From Tamarix chinensis (Eukaryota; Streptophyta; Magnoliopsida; Caryophyllales; Tamaricaceae), in contig CM060171.1 of NCBI GenBank assembly GCA_030549775.1, forward strand, positions 4,232,501 through 4,296,500: 64,000 bases of DNA, given 5' to 3'. The notes beneath the pieces were generated by a model, which saw nothing but the letters and a program-made list of their open reading frames with translations, ran no database searches and was not told where the DNA came from. Numbering within the stretch: the first letter of the stretch is position 1; every line of letters begins with the position of its first letter. The translations under genes were made by a program, and so were the position numbers. This document shows, in pieces, positions 12,071-23,905 of this stretch.

Positions 12071-15000
12071 TGTTCCTCTATTTTTAAAATAGGGAAAGAG
12101 ATTATACTTGTTAAAGCATATAGGATGTTTTGCATCATTTTTTGAAGCACCATGAAAGATTTGGGAGACTTTGTTAAGGTATCTACCCATTTTTTATGTC
12201 TTACTATTTGTTCAAATGAGATATTTGTGATGATGATGAGGCCTTTTCTTTGTCTTTAATTGTGGCCTTGTACCAAGATTTGATGGGGTTTTGTAAGAAG
12301 ATATGACAGTCAGGTTGTTTGTCTTTCTTTTTTGGTGCCATGTTAGGATTTTACCTAGAGAAATTATCTGATTAGGAAATCAAGAATAGAATTTTAATCT
12401 CCTTTGATAATATGTCATAGTCAAAGACTGAGAGGATGGTATGCCACCTAGCAAATATCTATTTAGAGACTATATTTTGGACATCCTTTATTGATTTTTA
12501 GTATATTATGAGGATGAATTTTTAGTTTATAATGTCGGATTGGAATTTTTTAGATGTAAAGAACAATGAAAGATAATTTCTTTTTTGATAGTGGAGTAAT
12601 TTTTCTAGCTATCATTCTAGTAAGAAAAAGTGAATTAGACAATCTATTATTTCTATTTTTGTACTTGTTTGAGGATACCACCATAAACGACGTCAGAAGC
12701 ATCAGTTTCAACCCTTTTTGGTAGCTTTGAATCAACAAGGTCAAGATAAAGAATACTTTGGACCTATGTTTTAATATGCTGGATAATCTCTATATATTTT
12801 TTAGTCTAGGGAACATGGTTTTTCTTTAAGTGATCATGAAGTGGTTTTGCTATACAATTAACATTTTGACAAAAATCTAATACATAATTAAAAATTCCTA
12901 GGAATCTCTGTAATTATTTTTTGTCAAGTATCCTATTAGGGAATTTAGAAGCAAAATCAAGAGATCTCACAATTAAGATGACAGTTCCCTGTGAGAGGTA
13001 ATGACCTAAGAACTTGATACGTGTTTGGAAAAGAGAGATTTTGGATTCTAAGACAACAATACCATTTCTTTTGATGACTAAGATGAATGCCCTAAGATTT
13101 TTGAAATGCCAATCAATTAAATGGGAGAAAAAAAATGACATAATCAATATAAACAACACAAAAGTTTGATTAAGGATTAACGATATCATTCATAATTCTT
13201 TGAACCTTAGAAGGCGTGTTCTTGAGTCCAAAAGGCAGGTATTCCATTAGTATTGACCAAGTGGAACAATAAAAGCAATTTTGTAACGATCCAATGGTGA
13301 GATCTCGATTTGCCAAAAACCTAGATTTAGATCAAAGTTTAAAAAGATGAGAGCATAATAGAGTTTCTAAAGAAGATCATGTTTATTAGGAATGGGGTAT
13401 CTGATCCATTTTAAGGCAGTATTGAGGGGTTTGTAATTTATGACAGGACGATGAGTGCCTCGTTCAATTTTAGATTATTTGTTAGCATAAAATACTACCC
13501 AAGACCAATGGTAACGAGATTTTTAGATTATACATATGTTTTCTAGATCACTAATCTCAATTCTATAGTGCATGTCTAATGCGCCATTCATCTAAATTGG
13601 TCTAACTTTTGTGGGGATATTCTTTTCAAGAAAAGAATCTTCATAAGGTGAGTCAAAAATGTGTTGATTTCTTTCCTATAAAGCATTTGCAAGGTTAGAG
13701 TGAAATTCTTATTTGATTTTTTGAAGATTAATAATCTTGTTTTGATGATATTAAATTCTAATTGATTTTGAATTTTTGAAAGAGAAATTCCTTTTTTTAG
13801 AAATTAGAGGTGATTTTGTTTACTTTGCATGGGAAGAATGAGTTGATTATGATAAATAGAATTAGCTTTAAGTAGATTCAGATTTCTATTTTTAGGAATT
13901 TCAAGCAAAAAGAGACAATTTTTTACCCCTCTAGTTTTAAACTCATTACTAGTATGATTTACCTTATAAAGGGTGATCAAATTTATGAAAGTTGCTCCTA
14001 CGATTATGCTATGGCTGACATCAGGTGTTATGATGTAAGTCGATTTGATTTTGAGATTATTGCAGATAACACGAGCTTTGCACTTACTTTAAAAATTTTA
14101 ACTTGGAGTTATTTATTGCAGAAAGCTGTTTTGTGGTAGGAGAAAAAAATCACTTTAAAATAATACCATCTTTAATGTAGTTTAGGTCAGCACTTGTATC
14201 AAAAAGGACTACCATGTTTATTTGGAAATCATAAGATATTCTGAGTGTTATGTTTATGATATATTTTTGGGAAGTGATTTCTTTCAAGACCTTAAGGAAA
14301 TCTATAGGAGAAGGGAGATTTTGAAAGGATTGATCTTTAGATTCATTATTCTTTTTGGGAGCCGAAGAAGATGCTTCCATTGTTTTACAAAGGAGAATTT
14401 TTACGGTGGTGTTGTCATATATTTTTTTGTTGGAGTTGTTTTAACTCATTTTAACTTCTTTGATTTCATTTTAAAGTTAAAAGTTGTGGGAATAGTATGT
14501 TTGGATTTTTGTTGTTGTTTAAGAATGGAGGTTAAGTCGTAAGTATTTCTTTTAGTTTAGTTGGAAGTTTTGTTGGAGTAGAAGTAGCTTCATCATTTTC
14601 AAGGGACTCACGAAGCCTTTCAAGGTATTCTTTTGTTTGAGAGGATCAGAAATGTGTTGAATAACCTCATGCATAAGTTTTGGTTCTTTAGTGAGGACAT
14701 TTATCTATTTTGAATAGGCTTCATCTTCTTGTTCAAAGGAGGAAGAAGAAGACGGGGAGATAATTTCATTAATATGGAGCTTATATTCGGAAAGATCTTC
14801 ATCTTAAGATTCATTCTTAGAAGATTTGATAAGAAGGTTTTATATCTTTCCCAATGTTTCCTCATTGGATCGAGTTCACGGATTTTTTTTAACCTATAAT
14901 ATTTTGATATGTGGCTTTTTCTTCCACATTTATAACAAGGGACATCCCCACCACGAGGTATTGGAAAAAAGAATGAGGTTTTTTTTTTTATTATATTAGG

Positions 15001-16740
15001 TTTTCTTATAATATTGTAATTGTGGTGGAGGTTGTGAAGTGCGTAATTACTTCTTTGATTTCTTGTGGTAATGTATCAATCTGCAAGATCCATTACATGT
15101 TTTAGGTTTGATTGTTGTTCCAAGTATGTCAAATTGATAGCAGAATGAACCAAGTTCTTGCCTTGTTTTGTGCATCTCTAATTTTAAATGTCTTTGGAGT
15201 TTAAGATCTTGATAAATTTTAATACTTTTTTTGGGTAAAGCTAATAAGTTCACCATAGGTGAATCTAGAATATGGAATTTGGTTTTCATAGCCTTCTTTG
15301 ATTTTGTTGCAAAATCTTTCTCCAAGAAGAGGAGGAATACCTACAAGAAACTTTTCCTTCTAAAAGGGTTAATTGAGCCATCCCAAAGCATAACTCAAGT
15401 AAGGAAGTGTTTTTATACCACTCGAAATCACTAAGATGTTTGCAGTATATGTTTGAAAGAAGCTTAACATTTTTATCTTTGAGGTGTGAAAGATCACCAA
15501 CAAAGTGGAGAAAAATAGAAAGAATAAGTGAATCAACAACATATGGACAAACATCATCATTTTTTAATAATGATGTTTTTATCTTTATCCATTTTTATAT
15601 CATCAAGAATGGAGTTTTGTTCATCAAGGATGAGATAGAAATCCCACCAACCTTTAAGCTTCCCAAAGAACCTTGCGATATGGACCTCTATTATGGCTTT
15701 GTCAGCGTTACCCTTTTGGGTTTTGTAGGCATTAGCAACCATGGTCATTTGCTGAAGAAGGTTAATAATGTTATACCCAGACATTCCATTAATATTTCAT
15801 TCATAAAGAGATGAGGCTTTGTAATTTGGTTAGACACTTTTTGTGGTCTAATTTCAAGGTTAAGGTCAGGGATTATGTTCTGGGTAACAATGGCCCTAGA
15901 AGAGTAAGGTTGTGGACTTAATCGATAAAGGTGAGAGAGGGTTTCTTCTTCGATTTACTCATCTTCTATTTGCGGCGGTGAAGATGATAGAATGAAGGTG
16001 TTTAACTGAGAACCATGTTTAAGAGTGTTAGGAGTTTGAACTTGATTTGAGGAGGATGCATGATTTATTTAACCAAGTTGTGTTTTGATAGCATGAAGGA
16101 ATTCATTCCTTCCAGTTTTTATGTTTTTTTTTTATCTAGACATAGAAACCTGGAATGGTTTGAAGATAGGCAATTTTTTATTTTTAGGGTTTTGGGTGTA
16201 GAAGTAGTTTGGAAAGCTGGAAGTATGTTTTTTTTGTATTTGTTTTATCAAGTTTTGTGAGTTGTGAGTCATTTGTATTAAGATGGATATTAGTGAAGTT
16301 ATTCTAAAGAATAAATTTTTTTGACATTTTCTCTGTCATCTTCTTTTGGCATGTGTAAGGGTTTCAATTCAAGTGAATTTTCACTCGAGGACAACTTAAG
16401 GTTTTGCAGAGGAGGATGGTCGGTTTCAACTGTACCTTTGTTAGTTGTCCATGTTTTCATTTTATTTCATGTCATTACTGGATTTTTTTGAAAAGGGAAA
16501 TCTATATATTTTTTTCCAGTATAAGTTTCAAACTAATAAACAAACTTGAACTTTTTCAATTTGAATGTAGTCATACAATTTTGTTTGGATGTCATGGTGT
16601 TGGTTAATGAAGTATTTGAAAACCATGTTCTTTTTTCAGAGTTATGCGATCCACATAAATAAACTTTGAATTTTTTTTTGTTAATTTGAAATTCTTCTTT
16701 AATAACATTAACTAAATTTGTTATATTTCAAAGAAAAGAG
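12071..16740 (-). pseudogene. Endogenous pararetrovirus (Caulimoviridae) polyprotein remnant, copy A
   Basis: Minus-strand reading fragments in several frames follow the caulimovirid polyprotein order. There is a coat-protein core with GKLKGWWD near 15667-15640, then a zinc knuckle (14943-14892), an aspartic protease site (about 14210-14181), reverse transcriptase (about 13480-12900) and RNase H (about 12720-12430), followed by a post-RNase H extension starting near 12353. Many stops and frameshifts break it. The knuckle's last Cys is Tyr, the protease triad reads DTS, and the catalytic RT box reads YIDY. The movement-protein part found in copy B is missing here: the copy begins within the frame at the junction near 16740. 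It is a dead fossil. The genus cannot be fixed; the layout resembles the florendovirus/petuvirus type. Confidence 0.88.
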
Positions 16741-16744
16741 TCAA

Positions 16745-17172
16745 AAATATGAAGCATATTTCAGACTTTTTCACTTTTGATGTAAAGAGATGACCTTCCA
16801 AATGAATCCTTTAGATAAAACGTCTTTCAATGGAATATTTCATATTTTTTTCCACATTAAAGGTTAAAATTTGGAATGTTGATGCCTCAAATCGTTGAAG
16901 TCTCCAGCCTATAAATTTAAGACTTTAGGATCATTAGAGGGCATCACTCAACTTTCTGCTCAAATATTATCTTTCTCTAATTGTAATATTTTGTTGCAAT
17001 GTCCTTATAAATGATAATAGAGCTCATGTGTTGAGAATAAAATTCACATGTTCTCGTATTCTCCTGACTATCTGTAAAATAAAGCTTCATTATCTCTTTT
17101 CCTCACTCATCTTCTCCCACATTAATGACATTCCTTCATATCCTACGGCAGTCCTGGTATCAAATCATGTGG
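16745..17172 (+). promoter_or_regulatory. Promoter/leader-like block, copy B
   Basis: Homologous to 11637-12070 over its whole length, in the same plus orientation and again abutting the C-terminal end of a minus-strand polyprotein. Here the as-1-like core has decayed to TGAAG and the TATA motif to TGTAAAAT (17073-17080), while the primer-site-like motif is TGGTATCAAATC (17155-17166). On the left it joins copy A's polyprotein within the frame, at about 16740. Confidence 0.4.
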
Positions 17173-20100
17173 CATTCCTCTAATTTTAAAATAGGGAAAG
17201 AGATTATATACTTGTTGAAGGAGATAGAATGTTTTACATCATTTATCGAAGCACCATGAAAGCTTTAGAAGACTTTGTTAAGGTATCTACCCATTTATGT
17301 GAGTCTTGCTTTTTGTCTAAATGAGGCATTTGTGATGATTATGAGGCCTTTTCTATGTCTTCAACTGTGGCCTTGTGCCAAGATTTGATGGGGTTTTGTG
17401 AGAGGATATGAGAGTTAGGTTGTTTACCTTTATTTTTTGGTGCCATATCAGGATTTTTCCTAGAGAATTCTCTAGTTACAAAGTCAGGAATTGAATTTTA
17501 ATCTCCTTTGATATATTATATGTCATAGTCAAAGACTGAGAGGATGGTCTACCATCTAGAAAATATCTATTTAAAGAGTATATTTTGTACATCCTTTTGT
17601 AGAACTTCCTTTGTTGATTTGAAGTCTATTATGAGGAGGAATTTTTGGTTTAAAAGGTTAGATTAAATTTTTTTGATACAAAGAACAATGGAGAGAATTT
17701 CTTTTTTTTGACAGCGGAATAATTTTTCTAAGTATCATTCTAGTGAGAAAAGGTGAATTGGACAATCTGTTATTGCTGGTTTTGTACTTGTTTGAGGATA
17801 CCACCATAATTGATGTCAGAAGCATAAGTTTCAACCACTTTTGGTAGCTTTGGATCAACAAGGTGAAGATAAAGAATGTTTTACACCTATGTTTTAATAT
17901 GCTTGATAATCTCTATATGTTTTTGAGTCCAGGGAACTGCGTTTTTCTTTAAGTGGTCATGAAGTGTCTTTGCTGGAGGATTAACATTTTGATAGGAATA
18001 TAAGACATAATTAAGACTTTCTAGGAATTTGTATAATTATTTTTTTATCAAGTATCCTATTAGGGAATTTGGAATCAAAATGAAGAGATCTCACAATTGA
18101 GATGATAGTTCCCCGTGAAAGGTAATGACTTAAGAACTTGATATGCGTTTGGAAAAGAAAGATTTTGGATTCTAAGACAAAAAGACCATTTCTTTTGATG
18201 ACTGAGATGAATGCCCTAAGATTTTTGAAATGTAGATCAATTAAATGGGAGAAAATAAGGACATCGCCAATATAAACAACATAAAATTTTGATTAAAGAA
18301 TAAAGATATCATTTATAATTCTTTAGAATTTAGAAGGTATGTTCTTGAGTCCAAAAGGCATGGTATTCCAATGGTATTAACCAAAAGGAACAATAAAAGT
18401 AGTTTTGTAATGATCCTTTGATGGGATCTGGACTTGCCAAAAACCTAATTTTAGATCAAAATTTAAAAAGATGAGAGCATAATGGAGTTTCTGAAGAAGA
18501 TCCCATTTGTTAGGAATGGGGTATCTGATCCATTTTAAGTTAGTATTAAGGGGTTTGTAACTTATGACAAGACAAGGAGTGCCTCGTTCAATTTCATATT
18601 ATTTATCAACATAGAATACCGCACAAGATTAAGGGGAATGGGATTTTAAGATTTTATGTATGTCTTCTAGATCACTAATCTCAATTCTATAGTGCTTTTC
18701 TAACTCATCACTCATCTGAATTGGCCTAACTTTTGTGGGGATATTCTTTTTAAGAAAAGAATCTTCATAAGTTAAGTCACCGATGTGTTGATTTCTTTCA
18801 CAAAAGGCATATGGAAGGTTATATTTGACTTCTTATTTGATTTATTTTTGAAGATTAATAATCTTGTTTTGATGATATTAGAATTTGACTTTGAATTTTT
18901 GAAAGAGAAATTCCTTATTTTAGAAATTAGAGGTGAGTTTGTTTACTTTGTACAAGAAGATTGATTTGGTTAAGATAAATAAAATTAGCTTTAAGTACAT
19001 TAAGATTTTTATTTTTGGGAATTTTAAAAAAAGAAAGATTTTTTTACCCCTCTGGCTTTGAACTTAATATTAGCATGATTTACCTAATAAGGGATGATCA
19101 AATTCATGAAAGTTGTTTTTAGGATTATGCTATGGCTAGCATAAGGTGTTATGATGTAAATAGATTTAATTTTGAGGTTATTATAGATAACACAGGCTTT
19201 GCATTTACTTTTAATGTTTAATCTGGAGTTATTTGTTGTATAAAGTTTTTCTGTGGTAGGAAGAAAAAAATCATTTTAAAATAATACCATATTTAATGCA
19301 GTTTAGGTCAGCATATGTATAAAAAAGGACTAATGTGTTTATTTGGAAATCATAAGAGATTTTGAGTGTTATGTTTATGATATGTTTTTGGAAGTGAGTT
19401 TTTTTAGGAAATTAAGGAAATTTGTAGAAGTAGGAAGATTTTGAAAGGATTGATCATCACATTCATCATCTGTTTTGAGAGCTGGAGAAGATACTTCCAT
19501 TGTTTTAGAAAGGATAAATTTTTATGGTATTTTTGTCATTTTCTTGTTTTTATTGGAGATGTTTAAAGTTATTTTTAACTTCTTTGATTTCCTTTTGTAG
19601 TTAAGAAGTTGTGGGAATAATATGTTTGGATTTTTTGTTGTTGTTTAAGAATAGAGGTCAAGTCGTAAGTATTTTTTTAGTTTAGCTGGAAGTTTTGTTG
19701 GAGTAGGAGTAGCTTCATCATTTTCACGGGACTCACAAATCCTTTTAAGGTATTCTTTTTGTTTGAGAGGGTCACAAATGTGTTGAATGACTCAAGCATA
19801 AGTTTTTGTTCTTTAGCGAGGACATTTATCTATTTTGAATTGTCTTCATCTTCTTACTCAGAGGAGAAAGAAGATGATGGTGAGGTAATTTCATCAATTT
19901 GGAGCCCATATTTAGAAAGATCTTCATCTTAAGATTCATTCTCAGAAGATTTGAAAAGAATTTTTTTTGGATCTTTCCCAATGTTTCCTCATTGGATTTA
20001 GTTCACATATTTGTTTGTTTAACCTACAATATTTTCGTATGTGACCTTTCCTTCCACATTTATAATAAGGGACATCCTTACAGGGAGGTTGCTAGAAATA

Positions 20101-22779
20101 AGAATGAGGTTGTTTTTTAGTAGGTTGGGTTTTCTTATAATATGGTAGTTGTGGAGGAGGTTGTGAAGCTGATGATTACTTCTTTAATTTCTTGTGGTAA
20201 TGTTTTAAATCACAAGATCCATTACGTGTTTATGTTTGTTTGATGTTCCAAGTATGTTAAATTGACGGCAGAATGAACCAAGTTCTTGCCTTATTTGGTG
20301 CATCTCTAATTTTAAATGTCGTTGAAGTTTAAGATCTTGATAAATTTAAAGACCTTTTCTTGGTAAGGCTAATAAGTTCACCGTAGGTGAATCTAGAATA
20401 TGGAATTTGGTTTCCTTAGGCTTCTTGATTTTATTACAAACTGTTTCTCCATGAAGTGGAGGATTACCTGCAAGAAACTTTTCCTTCCAGAAGGGCTAAT
20501 TTGAGTCATCCCAAAACATAAATTGAGTAAGGAAAGTGTTTTTATGCCACTTGAAATCACTAAAGTGTTTGCATTAGATGTTTGAAATAAGCTTAACATT
20601 TTTATCATTGAGGGCTTGTTTGGTATGGGGGTAATAGGGGTGGAAAAATTTTCCCTCTATTTTATACCTCTTATATTAAGTATTTAATAATAATAAATAT
20701 ATTTTTAATGAAATACCCTTTTTATATCAAATTAAGATCTAAAATGGGTATTTAATAGAATAAAAGTATTTAATTTTAAAAAAAATATATAAGATATATA
20801 AAATACGGAGGTAATTTTTCCACCCCAATTACCCCCATACCAAATGAGCACTGAGGTGTGAAGGATCACCAACAAAGTGGATAGAAACAGAAAGAATAAG
20901 TGAATCAACAACATATGGACAAACATCATCATTTTTTGATAATGATGTTTTCATCTTTATCCATTTTGATAGCATCGAGAATGGATTTTTGTTCATCAGG
21001 GGTGAGACAAAAATCCCTCTAACCTTTAAGCTTCCCAGAGAAACTTGGGATGATGACCTCTATTATGACTTTGTCAAAGGTGCCCATTTTTGTATTGTAG
21101 GCATTAGCAATGATATTCATTTGTTTAAAATGTTAAGAATTTTGTACTTATACATTCCACTAATATTCCATTCAAAAAGGGATGAGACTTTGGAATTTGG
21201 TTGGACACTTTGTGTGGTCTAATTTCAAGGCTAAGGTCATAGGTTGTGTTCTTGGGAACAATGGCCTTGGAAGAGGATGGTTTTGGACTTACTCGATAAA
21301 GGTGAGAGAGAGTTGCTTCTTTGAGTGACTCATTTTTTGTTTCTGGTGGTGAAGATGATAGACTAAAGATGTTTACTTGAGAACCTTGTTCAGGAGTGTC
21401 ATGAATTTGAACCCGATTTGAGTAGGATGCAAGATTTATTTAAATAAGTTGTGTTTTTATAGCCTGAAGGAATTTAGTCCTTCAAGTTTTTATGTTTTGT
21501 TAGCTAGACATAGAAACTTGGTATGGTTTGAAGATAGGTAATTTCTTATTTTTAGGGTTTTGGGGTGCATAAGTAGTTTAGAAAGCTGGAAGTATGGTTT
21601 TTTGTATTTTTTTTATCAAGTTTTGTGAGTTGCGAGTCATTTGTACGAAGATGGATATTAGTGAAGTTATTCTAAAGAAGAATAATTTTTAACAATTTCT
21701 CTGTTATCTTGTTTTGGCATGTGTAAAGGTTTTAATTTAAAAGGATTTTTACCTGAGGATAACTTATTGTTTTGTAGAGGAGGATGGTTAGTTTCTATTG
21801 TACCTTTGTTAGTTTGCCATATTTTTATTTTATTTCAAGTTGTTAATGTATTTATTTTTTAGAAAGGGAAATCTATACCTTTTTTTGCATAAATTTCAAA
21901 CCAATCAAAAAATAAAGCTTTAACTTTTTCATTATGAATGTAGTCATAAAATTTTGTCTGGATATCATGGTGTTGGTTAACAAAGTATTTGAAAAACCAT
22001 GTTCTTTTTCTGAGTTATGTGATCCATAAAAATAATCTTTGAAATCTTATTTATCAATTTGAAAATATTTTTCAATAACTTTAACAAAATTTGTGATATT
22101 TTAGAGAAATTAGAAGAATTAGGAGGAGAACTTGTATCCTGAGGCAGCTTGGGAATTTGTAAACAAATGTGAGGTGGTTTGTTGGTACTTCATAATGTTG
22201 TTTGGAGAAAATAGAATGAGGAATTCTTGAGGTATAATTGGCTATTTGAAATGATGTATTTGGTAAATCTGAAACATAGTATTTGCATTGATCATAAGGA
22301 ATATTTATTATATAAGGAATTGTTAAAATTCTTTCTAAATCATAAGTAGAAGAGGAAGAGGTTGTATCAAAGAAACGATGGCTTTGGGTTCTTTGAAAGT
22401 TGAGTTTTACCATTCAATCTTAGAATTGGGTAATTTGACTTAACTTTGTATTTGGTTTTGTGGGAAGCTAAGGTATGTCTATTTGTGGTGGTTTAACCTT
22501 CTCAATGAGCCAATTACCTAGACAAGTGATATCCTTCCATTTAATTAGTTTTGGAACAACTGGGTTGGCTCTGGTTGGGTCTGTTTGGAGTAGTAGGATT
22601 TATCCTTTGGTATTTAGAGTTTTTGCTTTGGTTTTGAAGGTTATTTTCATGGATTTGTAGTGAATATGAAAGATCATAGCGACTAGTATGAATCCTTCAA
22701 GCATTTCATAATCGTGGATTTTTACTTGTAGGAAAAGGGATTGTAGGAGTTTTGGATCTTGTAAGGAAATTAGGGTAGC
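17173..22779 (-). pseudogene. Endogenous pararetrovirus polyprotein remnant, copy B
   Basis: Minus-strand fragments have the same domain order as copy A, about 85-90% identical in the RT segment compared by eye. At its upstream end copy B keeps about 670 bases that copy A lacks. They contain the C-terminal part of a movement-protein-like domain (about 22803-22560) and a serine-rich linker (22413-22081). Lesions differ from copy A: the zinc knuckle (20075-20025) has lost its first Cys to Tyr, the coat WWD box carries a stop, the protease Asp is Tyr, the RT box reads YIGD (18278-18262), and an RNase H catalytic Asp is Tyr (17838-17814). LTR repeat E1 cuts the upstream end at 22780. A 235-bp MITE interrupts it at 20614. 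Confidence 0.87.
20614..20848. mobile_element. MITE, 235 bp, inside pararetrovirus copy B
   Basis: The ends are inverted repeats sharing TTTGGTATGGGGGTAAT. The flanks CATTGAGG (20606-20613) and CACTGAGG (20849-20856) form an 8-bp target duplication with one mismatch. Copy A near 15480 shows the uninterrupted sequence, which confirms both ends of the insertion. The 8-bp duplication points to a hAT-type source; no transposase is present. The AT-rich interior has no coding potential. Confidence 0.88.
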
Positions 22780-23905
22780 TGTACCACCCCAAAATTTACA
22801 CAATTTTTTTTTCTAAAAATAATAATACTTATAACTTAAACCGTAAATTCTGGAGATGTTACAGCCACACTTAACACTAGACCGGTTCACTCCTATCATT
22901 CCAGAATTAAGTGCTAAGGCTAAGAAAAATGACTTGAAACATTAATAAATAATCCAAATTCATGATTACGAAAATGAAATACGCGCTATTCCTTACACAA
23001 TCCAAAGTACAAGGATTAGTTCATCGAGAAAGGAGAAAAACTGCAATAATAAAATTGTTTTCGGATTACTAACTATAATTAAAAGAAATGGTAATAAAAA
23101 TCTCAAGGAGAGCCGGCCACGTCACTATGGGAACAGGTCCCGCCCCAATGTCACTCGACCCCTCCTGATGTCCCATAGACATCGATATCATCATAAAAGA
23201 CATCTCCTACCTGTAGGAAATCAGATGGGCCTTCTACTCGTTGGAATGAGCAGCACCCATGAAACGGGTGATCAATACGCTACGTACTGAGTAAGGTAAC
23301 CGAGCGCTAATGCCAACACATAAGCATAGAGATTCATACAGAGGACATAACATAGGCACAATCATGGTAACATAATATTGTACAATCAATCGAGTAGGTA
23401 CATAAAGGCCTAATTAAAGTCCAGATTAATTACTTACTTGATTTTTTATCAGAAATCGATACACATTATGCCTTTCTATCAAATCCATGCGAATACGGGA
23501 GCCCCCAATATTATAGCCGGTGGATCGGAGGCACATAGGGTATCATACCTTAACCACTATTATAGCCGGTGGATCGGATACACATAGGACTATGCGTCCT
23601 AACCACTATTCCTAATCGGTGGATCGGTTGGCCCTGGCTCGCATGGTGTTCCACTATAAATAATTAGTATATTTTAGGTATCTTGCAAATTATGGTTTAT
23701 TTTTATTGAGCTTGGGAACCCCCACTATTATAACCGGTGGATCGGTTACGCATAGGAAATTATGCCCTAACCACTATTATAGCCGGTTATACAAAAGAGA
23801 ACATGCATGTAGATTCCTAATACTAAGTGTGTGAATGCATAAACTTGTCTCATTCAGCTCTAACTCCATCAATTTCATCATATGTGGATTTTTAGCCTCG
23901 TTCAT
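22780..23905. mobile_element. LTR-like repeat E1 (truncated, about 1.1 kb)
   Basis: Begins TGTACCACCCCAAAATTT, the family terminus, and cuts the pararetroviral movement-protein remnant. It holds the family block with CACCC-GGGTG and CTACGTACTGAGTAAGG (23240-23300) and several CCACTATTATAGCCGGTGG units (23508-23790). It stops at 23905, where E2 begins. The remaining roughly 3 kb is not found after E2, so E1 is truncated. Confidence 0.75.

Noticed and set aside
11830..12087. Plus-strand 85-codon frame over the promoter-like block A
   Set aside because: Its Leu/Ile/Phe-rich product comes from the pyrimidine-rich leader, and copy B does not keep the frame open.
23508..23800. Regularly spaced repeats that might suggest a CRISPR array
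   Set aside because: The units are degenerate, the spacers are related to each other, and the host is a plant; these are internal LTR repeats.
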